A stretch of DNA of 35,192 nucleotides from assembly GCA_947169265.1 (NCBI GenBank), contig CAMVPC010000028.1:1-35192 (forward strand), in the 5' to 3' direction. The stretch is from an uncultured Prevotellaceae bacterium. GTDB taxonomy: Bacteria > Bacteroidota > Bacteroidia > Bacteroidales > Muribaculaceae. Below, one piece after another: positions 7,885 through 13,696 of the stretch. Each line of letters starts with the position of its first letter. Positions within the stretch are counted from its first letter, which is position 1. Below the pieces are notes generated by a model. It worked only from the letters and a program-made list of their open reading frames with translations. It did not search any database and was not told the origin of the DNA. Made by a program: the position numbers and the translations under genes.

Positions 7885-8642
7885 GGGTGTGACGGGTGTT
7901 GCTTGAGGAACTCTTGTGCCGCCGCAAGGTCGGCCGGCGTGTCGATGCCTATCGTGGCCACCGAGGTGGTGGCCACCGTGATGGTGTAGCCGTTTTCGAG
8001 CCAACGCAGTTGTTCGAGCGATTCGGCCAACTCGAGTGGCGACTGTGGCAGGCGTGTGATGGCCTCGAGAACGCCGGCACGGTAGGCATACATCCCCAGG
8101 TGGGTGTAGTATCGGTGCAGTTGCGGCCACTGCTCGCGGGGCGCGTTGCGCACAAACGGGATTACCGACCGCGAGAAATAACGCGCCTTCATCGTGTTGT
8201 CGACCACGACTTTGGCCGCGTTAGGGTTCTCGAGCTCGGCGTATGGCCGCGAGGGGTCAAAGGGCTTGACAAGGGTGGCGATATCGGTGTCGGTCTGGTC
8301 GAAACAGGCCATGATGCCGCGCAGCTGCGACGCGTCGATAAAGGGCTCGTCGCCCTGCACGTTGATGATGATATCCTCACCGGTTCCCACGTTGCGGTAA
8401 GCTTCCATGCAACGGTCGGTGCCGCTTTTGTGGTCGGGGCGTGTCATGACCACTTCGCCGCCAAAGGCTTCAACGGCGCGTGCGATGCGGTCATCGTCGG
8501 TGGCCACCACGGTGTGAGGCACGACGGCGGCAACGCGTCGCCACACATGTTCAATTACTGGCTTGTCGCCCAGCAGGGCGAGCGGCTTTCCGGGGAATCG
8601 CGTCGAGGCGAACCGTGCCGGAATGATAGCGATAAAAGACAT
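7881..8642 (-). CDS. kdsB: 3-deoxy-manno-octulosonate cytidylyltransferase (CMP-Kdo synthetase)
   Basis: This 253-residue cytoplasmic enzyme joins CTP and Kdo to give CMP-Kdo for lipid A-core assembly. The N-terminal 'AIIPARFASTRFPGKPLA' (about 5-22) is the nucleotide-binding signature. 'VATDDDRIARAVEAFGG', 'MTRPDHKSGTDRCMEA', 'INVQGDEPFI' and 'LETAESLEQLRWLE'-like blocks (here 'LELAESLEQLRWLENG') follow in the usual order. The length is normal. The start at 8642 is set by the conserved MSFIAIIPAR; upstream codons come from an octamer repeat. The M16 gene overlaps its stop by 4 bases. No promoter box is visible just upstream, so transcription probably comes from the ATPase gene promoter. Confidence 0.96.
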   Translation of the reverse strand: MSFIAIIPARFASTRFPGKPLALLGDKPVIEHVWRRVAAVVPHTVVATDDDRIARAVEAFGGEVVMTRPDHKSGTDRCMEAYRNVGTGEDIIINVQGDEPFIDASQLRGIMACFDQTDTDIATLVKPFDPSRPYAELENPNAAKVVVDNTMKARYFSRSVIPFVRNAPREQWPQLHRYYTHLGMYAYRAGVLEAITRLPQSPLELAESLEQLRWLENGYTITVATTSVATIGIDTPADLAAAQEFLKQHPSHP

Positions 8643-8652
8643 ATATTTTTTA

Positions 8653-8715
8653 GTAGACGTGTAAACGAGTAGACGAGTAGACGAGTAAACGAGCAGATTG
8701 TTTACTCGTTTACTT
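8653..8715. repeat. five tandem GTARACGA octamers and a hairpin
   Basis: Units lie at 8653, 8661, 8669, 8677 and 8685, and the fifth unit forms a stem: GTAAACGAG (8685-8693) pairs with CTCGTTTAC (8705-8713) around an 11-base loop. The block fills the 80-base gap between the ATPase gene and kdsB. It has no long T-run on the minus strand, so a terminator role is weak. Confidence 0.7.
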
Positions 8716-8722
8716 AAGAAAA

Positions 8723-10342
8723 TCATTTGATCAGGTTGCCGAGGATGTCACGGGTGAGCTCGCGTGTGGCGGTGCGCGTGACGGCAGTGGTGGCGTTTTT
8801 CACCACTTTGCCTGTGGTTGACGTCTTGCTCTTGGTTTTCTTGCCGGTGACCTTGTCCGAAACCCACGTGCCCACGATGGTGGCGAGTGTGGCGGTTACG
8901 GCGGTTACAATGGCCTTCCACACTTTTTTGAGGAAGCCGGGTTTCTTCGATTCCTTTTCGGCCTTGGCAGCCTCTTTTTCGGCTTCCTTCTCGGCCTTGG
9001 CGGCTTCCTTCTCAGCTTCTTTGTCGGCTTTGGCTTTCTCGGCCTCTTCGCGCTCTTTCTCGGTTTGCTCGAGGAGCACTTCGAAGGCGCTCTCGCGGTC
9101 GATCATCTTGTCATATTGCCCGTAGAGGCGCGACTGGCGGATGATGAGGTCGCGGTCGCTGTCGCCGATGGCCCCAATCTGGCTCAGCGGGAACAGCACC
9201 TTGGCGCGTTGCACCACACTCGGGGCGCCCTTCTCGTCGAGGAACGACACGAGGGCCTCGCCCGTTTCCAGATTCATGATGGCCTCGTCGGTCTTAAAGG
9301 CCGGGTTGGCGCGGAAGGTGTCGGCGGCTGTGCGCACGGCGCGCTGGTCCTTGGGCGTGTAAGCGCGCAGGGCGTGCTGGATGCGGTTGCCCAGCTGGCC
9401 GAGGATGATTTCGGGGATGTCGGTGGGGCTTTGCGTGACGAAATACACGCCCACGCCTTTCGAGCGGATGAGGCGTATCACCTGCTCAATTTTGTCGACG
9501 AGGGCTTTGCTGGTGTCCTCAAAGAGCATGTGGGCTTCGTCAAAGAAGAACACGAGCCGCGGAAGGTCCATGTCGCCCACCTCGGGCAGGGTGGTATAGA
9601 GCTCGCTCAAGAGCCACAGCAGGAAGGTGGAGTAGAGCTTGGGCTGGAGCATGAGCTTGTCGGCGGCAAGTACGCTCATCACGCCGCGCCCGTTCTCGGT
9701 TTGCAGCAGGTCCATGATGTTGAACGATGGCTCGCCGAAGAATTTCTCGGCGCCCTGGTTCTCGAGGGCGAGCAAAGCGCGCTGGATGGCGCCTACCGAC
9801 GGCGCTGCTACGTTGCCATACTTTGTGGTGTATTCGGTGGCGTGCTTGGCCACATAGTCGAGCATTGCGCGAAGGTCCTTGAGATCGATGAGCAGCAGGC
9901 CGCGCTCGTCGGCCACGCGGAACACGATGTGCAATACCCCGGCTTGCGTGTCGTTGAGGCCCAACAGGCGGGCCAGCAGGTCGGGACCCATCTGCGAGAT
10001 GGTGCTGCGCATGGGGTGTCCTTGCTCGCCGAAGACGTCGAAGAACCTCACCGGGCAGGCTTCAAACTTGGGGTCGCTGATGCCGAACTCGGGCAGGCGC
10101 TTCTCGATGAAACCGCTCATCTTGCCGGCCTGGCTGATACCGCTCAGGTCGCCTTTCATGTCGGCCATGAAGCAGGGTACGCCCACCTGGCTGAAAGTCT
10201 CGGCCATCACTTGTAGCGAAACGGTTTTTCCTGTGCCGGTGGCTCCGGCGATGAGTCCGTGCCGGTTGGCCATCTTACCCACGATGCTCAGCGGTCCGGC
10301 TTCGCAATGCGCGATGTATAATCCTTGTTCTTGAGTGTACAT
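8723..10342 (-). CDS. HerA/DUF853-type ATPase (YjgR-like)
   Basis: The 539-residue protein is a P-loop ATPase of the HerA-FtsK group. Walker A is GATGTGKT (33-40) and Walker B is LVFFFDEAH (263-271). 'FMADMKGDLSGIS' (about 58-70) and 'FVTQSPTDIPEIILGQLGNRIQHALRA' in parts (about 300-326) match DUF853 proteins such as E. coli YjgR. About residues 415-455 are a Glu/Lys/Ala-rich, probably coiled-coil stretch built from near repeats ('AEKEAAKAEKEAEK'), and the last 90 residues are basic, perhaps a nucleic-acid or membrane contact. The family's cellular role is not settled. A promoter lies 31 bases upstream; kdsB, M16 and cstA follow in the same direction. Confidence 0.88.
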   Translation of the reverse strand: MYTQEQGLYIAHCEAGPLSIVGKMANRHGLIAGATGTGKTVSLQVMAETFSQVGVPCFMADMKGDLSGISQAGKMSGFIEKRLPEFGISDPKFEACPVRFFDVFGEQGHPMRSTISQMGPDLLARLLGLNDTQAGVLHIVFRVADERGLLLIDLKDLRAMLDYVAKHATEYTTKYGNVAAPSVGAIQRALLALENQGAEKFFGEPSFNIMDLLQTENGRGVMSVLAADKLMLQPKLYSTFLLWLLSELYTTLPEVGDMDLPRLVFFFDEAHMLFEDTSKALVDKIEQVIRLIRSKGVGVYFVTQSPTDIPEIILGQLGNRIQHALRAYTPKDQRAVRTAADTFRANPAFKTDEAIMNLETGEALVSFLDEKGAPSVVQRAKVLFPLSQIGAIGDSDRDLIIRQSRLYGQYDKMIDRESAFEVLLEQTEKEREEAEKAKADKEAEKEAAKAEKEAEKEAAKAEKESKKPGFLKKVWKAIVTAVTATLATIVGTWVSDKVTGKKTKSKTSTTGKVVKNATTAVTRTATRELTRDILGNLIK

Positions 10343-10372
10343 ATAACTTATATATTAATGTTAAAGATTTCA

Positions 10373-10380
10373 CAAAGATA
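10373..10380 (-). promoter_or_regulatory. -7 box TATCTTTG of the ATPase-kdsB-M16-cstA run
   Basis: The minus strand reads TATCTTTG, an exact TAnnTTTG, 31 bases before the ATG at 10342. No good TTTG is visible at the -33 distance. Confidence 0.6.
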
Positions 10381-10434
10381 GTGGTTTTTTCCCATTTTGC
10401 CACCCTGGACCTATATTTTATTGTGATTTATTGC

Positions 10435-10459
10435 ATTTAAGACTCATTTAAGACTCATT
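10435..10459 (+). repeat. two tandem copies of atttaagactc
   Basis: The 11-base unit occupies 10435-10445 and 10446-10456, with a partial third (attt) after it. It lies between divergent promoters at 10373 and 10516. Confidence 0.5.
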
Positions 10460-10493
10460 TCCGCGAATGTATGGCTGTTAATAATTCTTAGCT

Positions 10494-10563
10494 GTGTAAA
10501 AATTACGCAGTGAAATTTGGTGGCGTAAAAATACACGCTAACTTTGTCGCGTAATAATTACAT
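10494..10563 (+). promoter_or_regulatory. orphan promoter framed by three operator-like repeats
   Basis: TTTG (10516-10519), 19 bases, then TAACTTTG (10539-10546) is a textbook Bacteroidetes promoter. Three near-identical 15-mers, gtgtaaaaattacgc (10494), gcgtaaaaatacacg (10523) and gcgtaataattacat (10549), lie upstream, inside and just downstream of it at 29- and 26-base spacing. This suggests a cooperative repressor site. The only reading frames after it are an 11-codon ORF at 10562, a 27-codon ORF at 10628-10711 and a gene remnant. Confidence 0.6.
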
Positions 10564-10677
10564 GAACAAAATCATTCACCAATTAAAACCAATATAACTA
10601 TGATTTTCATATTTTTTCAAGAGATTCATGAATACGATGAACGAGAACCAAGAGGGCGGTGCAGCCGCCGCCGGTGA

Positions 10678-10830
10678 GCAAAACCAGGCCGCTTCCTCGT
10701 CACCCGCATAGGCAGCGGCAGTGCCGGACTTTTGCCGCGCCAAGTCGCACCCCTCCCCGCCGACTGCGTCAAACTCGAGAACGTCGCCCTCCCCGCCTAC
10801 TTTTGGCAAGCCCTCGGTCTCACCATGTAA
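10678..10830 (+). pseudogene. C-terminal remnant of a small VTxIGxGxAG / NVxLPxxFW protein
   Basis: After the stop at 10675-10677, the frame encodes 50 residues including 'GRFLVTRIGSGSAGLLPRQ' and 'CVKLENVALPAYFWQALGL'. I recognise this as the end of a widespread small family with the pattern F-x-VTxIGCGIAG...IAPLF...NVxLPxxFW, related from memory to the A1S_2505 phage-protein group. The usual Cys is Ser and the APLF is APLP. The N-terminal two thirds of the expected protein are missing. The GC-rich third positions fit true coding history. Its promoter appears to survive at 10516-10546. Confidence 0.55.
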
Positions 10831-10891
10831 CCCGCTTTGCCATCACCCTCTAAGAACCAATCGCCAGAGTTGATGGCTTCCCAAAACATGA

Positions 10892-10925
10892 CAATGCCCC
10901 CGGGGCAAGCGTCCCGGGGGCGTTG
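10892..10925. terminator. very GC-rich hairpin between convergent units
   Basis: CAATGCCCCCGGG (10892-10904) pairs with CCCGGGGGCGTTG (10913-10925) around an 8-base loop. No good T-run follows on plus; minus continues with TGTCATGTTTTGG. It sits between the gene remnant and the end of the minus-strand HNH gene, so it may block transcription from either side. Confidence 0.5.
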
Positions 10926-11032
10926 TGTGCGTTCAAAATGTTATTGTTTGATTAAATTAATATCTAATTTCTTAAACAAATTAAGGCAGAAGCGGTGCAA
11001 AATGTTAATTGGATAAAGGTATATGGGCTAAT

Positions 11033-12118
11033 CTACTTACGATTCCCTTGCTTACTATTACACGGCCGGCACAGTAATTGCGCATTGGATAACTCTGTGC
11101 GTCCGCCTTTGCTCCAAGGTTCGATGTGGTCAACGGTCAATTCGTCCTCATAGAAGAAGTGCTTGCAATCCTCACATCGGATTTTATTCTCTTTGTGACG
11201 ATTTGGGTCAGCAAGATACATATGGACAATTTCTTCTTTCTGTTCTGGTGAAAACAGGCGGCGTGGGTCAACGCTAATTCTTTGAACAACGGTTTGGATA
11301 ATGTCTTCGATTTCCTGCTCCTTGTTGGAAATGAGTTTATAATCTTGACTTTTCTTAAATTTTTTGATGCGATGATTTATCTCATCCTTGTTTTCTTTCC
11401 ATATCGTAATGTCTTTGGCATATTTCACAGCGAGACGTAGGAGCACGGGTAGCGATGAGAAATCATCGAAGATAGATGCGACAAACTTTACGTGTTTCGT
11501 CACAAGCGTTTGGTCTATTACAAATGGTTCGTTCTGATGCAGTTTCACATATTCCTTTTTATCTTTAACGTCACGCAATGAACATATAAAGTCAAGCAAC
11601 TTAATTTTGCTTTTGCCACGTTTCGGCTCTCCAAGGATTTTCTTTGCTGCCGAATCTTGTTCCACGTACTTAGATAGTCCACGCAAGTATTGGCCAGCAT
11701 AGAGACCGTTTAGTACCTCAAATTCTGAAAGAGGAACGCCGAGAGTATTAATGCGGTTGAATATCTCACGCTTCTTCTCTTCTGTGCCTTCACTGATGAT
11801 AATGCAGAGTGTCGTGTTGTTAATCCTTTCTTGCAACTGAGGGTCTTTCTTGTTCCATTCCTTCCACAGCAAGTCTTCATATTCGAGATCGTTCTCGTAG
11901 AAACGGGTGATGGCATGGATGCGCTGTTTGCCGTCAAGCACTTCCAGGTTTCCGTCATCGTTCTTCCATAGATAGAAGGCGGGCAACGGATAGTCTTTCA
12001 CAATACTATCGATAACAAGTCTCTGCTTCTCGTCGCTGTAGATGATTTCGCGCTGTAGTTCAATGTCACTGATGATGTGACCGTCGCGTACTTCATTGTA
12101 TAGTTCCTTTACTGTCAT
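11033..12118 (-). CDS. DUF262-HNH endonuclease-like protein
   Basis: The 361-residue protein joins an N-terminal DUF262 (ParB/sulfiredoxin-like) domain to a C-terminal HNH nuclease. DUF262 shows 'DIELQREIIYSDEKQ' (18-32) and the hallmark 'LEVLDGKQRIHAITRF' (58-73, DGKQR at 62-66). The HNH part has two zinc-binding pairs, C315xxC318 and C350xxC353, with 'LTVDHIEPWSKGG' (327-339; D330-H331) and N345 and N354. DUF262 proteins such as GmrSD and SspE restrict DNA using nucleotide hydrolysis, with DUF1524 rather than this compact HNH. The start lies 3 bases after the methyltransferase stop, so the two are one unit. A nuclease kept off host DNA by the partner methylase is my inference. Confidence 0.85.
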   Translation of the reverse strand: MTVKELYNEVRDGHIISDIELQREIIYSDEKQRLVIDSIVKDYPLPAFYLWKNDDGNLEVLDGKQRIHAITRFYENDLEYEDLLWKEWNKKDPQLQERINNTTLCIIISEGTEEKKREIFNRINTLGVPLSEFEVLNGLYAGQYLRGLSKYVEQDSAAKKILGEPKRGKSKIKLLDFICSLRDVKDKKEYVKLHQNEPFVIDQTLVTKHVKFVASIFDDFSSLPVLLRLAVKYAKDITIWKENKDEINHRIKKFKKSQDYKLISNKEQEIEDIIQTVVQRISVDPRRLFSPEQKEEIVHMYLADPNRHKENKIRCEDCKHFFYEDELTVDHIEPWSKGGRTELSNAQLLCRPCNSKQGNRK

Positions 12119-12121
12119 GGC

Positions 12122-13141
12122 TTATTCTTCATCTTTTCGTGGGTGGAGATTTCTGATTACGAGCATGGCAAAGATGCGCTTCACGCTACCTTTACCATCG
12201 GGGAGATAGAATGCGGGGCCGCCGCGCTTGTTCAAGGGAATTTCAAAATTTGGTTTTTCTGCAAGTCCGATGCTAGACCCAACAATCTCAAACTGGTCTG
12301 GATTGAATTTTGTCATGATAGTGGACGGGACACCCATCATGCCCTCATAGTCGTAGGGGATATCTTTCACTGAACTCACATGTATTGCGTCAAAGTTGAG
12401 ATATTTTGGAAATGCCTCAGGATTCTCGTGATATGATTTTGTGAGCGTTACCCAGTCGTGGCGATATTTGACGTCGAGATTCGTGTACCATTTGCAGGCG
12501 CGAGGCACGGACCCATCTTTGTCTTTCGATAGAAGAAGCGAACCGTTTGGGCGACGGAATCCCTTCATCTGTTTAGCATAGCCAAGCCACAAGCGATTGT
12601 CGTGCATGTAGCCAGCAATATTCTTGTAAGTGAGCGCTGTCGTCGGCCCGATGACTAGAAACTCCTTGCCCGATTTCATCATTAAGTCCATAAACTCACG
12701 AAAGAGTGCAAAGGGTGGATTCGTAATCACCATATCATAATTGCTATAGTCAATATCTTGGAATTTAACGCCCTCGCCCGTTTCAGGATTATAGCCGCTG
12801 ACAGAAATGGATCTTATGCCGTATGCCTCAGCATGGGCCACAAGAAACTTAACAAACTGGCATTTGATGGCGTCAAAGTTCTTTTCAAACTTATCCTTAG
12901 ATGCTGCCATGTCTAGATGCTTGATGCTGCCACTCGAAAAGAGGTCGCTGGCTGTAACTCCTTCTTCCTTATATACAAGCTCCTCGTTGTAACTCTCGTC
13001 CCAGTCACACGGGCAGATAATCCGCTTGCCCCGCAGTTGTTCCCTATACTGCGGCAACTCGGCGGCAATGTCCTCATACAAGGTGTAATACTCGGCATCC
13101 TTTTCACGGTATGCCTTTTGCATTGATTTCTTATGCTCCAT
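12122..13141 (-). CDS. EcoRI-type adenine-specific DNA methyltransferase
   Basis: The 339-residue protein matches the EcoRI methylase family. It begins 'MEHKKSMQKAYREKDAEYYT' (1-20), with the characteristic 'DAEYYTLYEDIAAEL' block (15-29), then 'IICPCDWDES' (41-50) and the catalytic motif IV NPPF (141-144) in 'DMVITNPPFALFREF'. It should transfer methyl from SAM to N6 of adenine in a specific site. The start at 13141 is chosen because family members begin close to this block; a longer reading adds 12 residues. In the classical EcoRI system the partner is a PD-(D/E)xK nuclease; here the following gene is a DUF262-HNH protein. A folded leader precedes it. Confidence 0.9.
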   Translation of the reverse strand: MEHKKSMQKAYREKDAEYYTLYEDIAAELPQYREQLRGKRIICPCDWDESYNEELVYKEEGVTASDLFSSGSIKHLDMAASKDKFEKNFDAIKCQFVKFLVAHAEAYGIRSISVSGYNPETGEGVKFQDIDYSNYDMVITNPPFALFREFMDLMMKSGKEFLVIGPTTALTYKNIAGYMHDNRLWLGYAKQMKGFRRPNGSLLLSKDKDGSVPRACKWYTNLDVKYRHDWVTLTKSYHENPEAFPKYLNFDAIHVSSVKDIPYDYEGMMGVPSTIMTKFNPDQFEIVGSSIGLAEKPNFEIPLNKRGGPAFYLPDGKGSVKRIFAMLVIRNLHPRKDEE

Positions 13142-13201
13142 AACTGATAGTTTTTTGTCCAAGCATCCAACTATCAATCACACTAAGGCGCAGAATAAAA
13201 G

Positions 13202-13436
13202 AAGCGTGATGCATCTTTACTGCGCATAGCAAGAGGCGAAGCCTCGGGAATGGTACCTCTGTGTCCCGCTTTCAAATGCACCACGCTTTATGCGTGTGCA
13301 TTGCTATCGTAAGCGGGACTCAGAAGCCTCTCAACGGCTATCCTGTCACAATTATTTCAGAGCTTATTATACCAATCAAAGTTTCCGAGGCTTTCTTGGC
13401 TATGCGCGAAATAATAGCGAATGCTAAATTATTTAC
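13202..13436 (-). promoter_or_regulatory. highly folded leader or intergenic element
   Basis: Nested and competing stems fill about 235 bases. GTCCCGCTT (13263-13271) pairs with 13311-13319, enclosing AATGCAC (13275-13281) with 13296-13302 and ACGC/GCGT (13283-13295). AAGCGTGATGCAT (13202-13214) can instead pair with 13276-13288 (12 of 13). Outer arms 13222-13246 and 13385-13407 match over GCGCATAGC and CCGAGGCTT. GAGGC-GAA-GCCTC (13233-13245) and AAATAAT..ATTATTT (13410-13436) are further hairpins. On the minus strand it would be the 5' leader of the methyltransferase gene. I cannot name a known RNA class for it, and a MITE-like DNA element is equally possible. Confidence 0.6.
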
Positions 13437-13478
13437 CCTCAATGTTATTTTGGAGTCCGCCGAAACGGAAACCGTTTG

Positions 13479-13486
13479 CAAAATTA
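13479..13486 (-). promoter_or_regulatory. -7 box TAATTTTG for the methyltransferase operon
   Basis: The minus strand reads TAATTTTG, fitting TAnnTTTG, about 340 bases before the ATG at 13141. A TTTG lies upstream but only 11 bases away, so the -33 element is poor. If used, it puts the whole folded element in the leader. Confidence 0.4.
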
Positions 13487-13549
13487 CAAAAAATCGACAA
13501 ATCAGAGAGATTTTTGCTAAAAAATAGTGAAAACTGAGCAAATTGGCTA

Positions 13550-13576
13550 ATTGCGCTCACCTTGCAGTAACGTTGC
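13550..13576 (+). repeat. direct repeat of the uvrA promoter, upstream copy
   Basis: The 27 bases from ATTGCGCTC to GTTGC match 13645-13671 at 26 of 27 positions, 95 bases apart. The single difference turns the -7 box TAACTTTG into TAACGTTG (13568-13575), so this copy is probably inactive as a promoter. Confidence 0.8.
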
Positions 13577-13639
13577 CTCAAAATGTGACGAAGTTACGCT
13601 ACGGTTCGGCAATAAAAATGAAAAATCTTGCTTTTTCAT

Positions 13640-13671
13640 TTTGTATTGCGCTCACCTTGCAGTAACTTTGC
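13640..13671 (+). promoter_or_regulatory. uvrA promoter
   Basis: TTTG (13640-13643), 19 bases, TAACTTTG (13663-13670) is an ideal Bacteroidetes promoter 26 bases before the uvrA ATG. Bases 13645-13671 are the downstream copy of a 27-base direct repeat. No LexA-type palindrome is evident. Confidence 0.85.
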
Positions 13672-13696
13672 GGCGCAAAAAACGAAAGGTGACACG

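Noticed and set aside
7885-8130. 82-residue N-terminal extension of the M16 protein
   Set aside because: It is the shadow of the kdsB 3' end; the ATGA overlap gives a natural start at 7884.
8653-8692. octamer repeats as a CRISPR array
   Set aside because: The repeat is 8 bases with no spacers; no cas genes are present.
9065-10216. 383-codon open frame on plus, opposite the HerA-like ATPase
   Set aside because: It is antisense to a gene with clear Walker motifs; its His/Gly/Ala/Glu-rich composition is typical of a shadow frame.
13202-13436. retron or type III toxin-antitoxin RNA
   Set aside because: There is no reverse transcriptase and no ToxN-like gene nearby, and no tandem RNA repeats.
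13628-13696. longer N-terminus for UvrA
   Set aside because: The extra 23 codons overlap the promoter; the AAAGGTG site and the family start both point to 13697.
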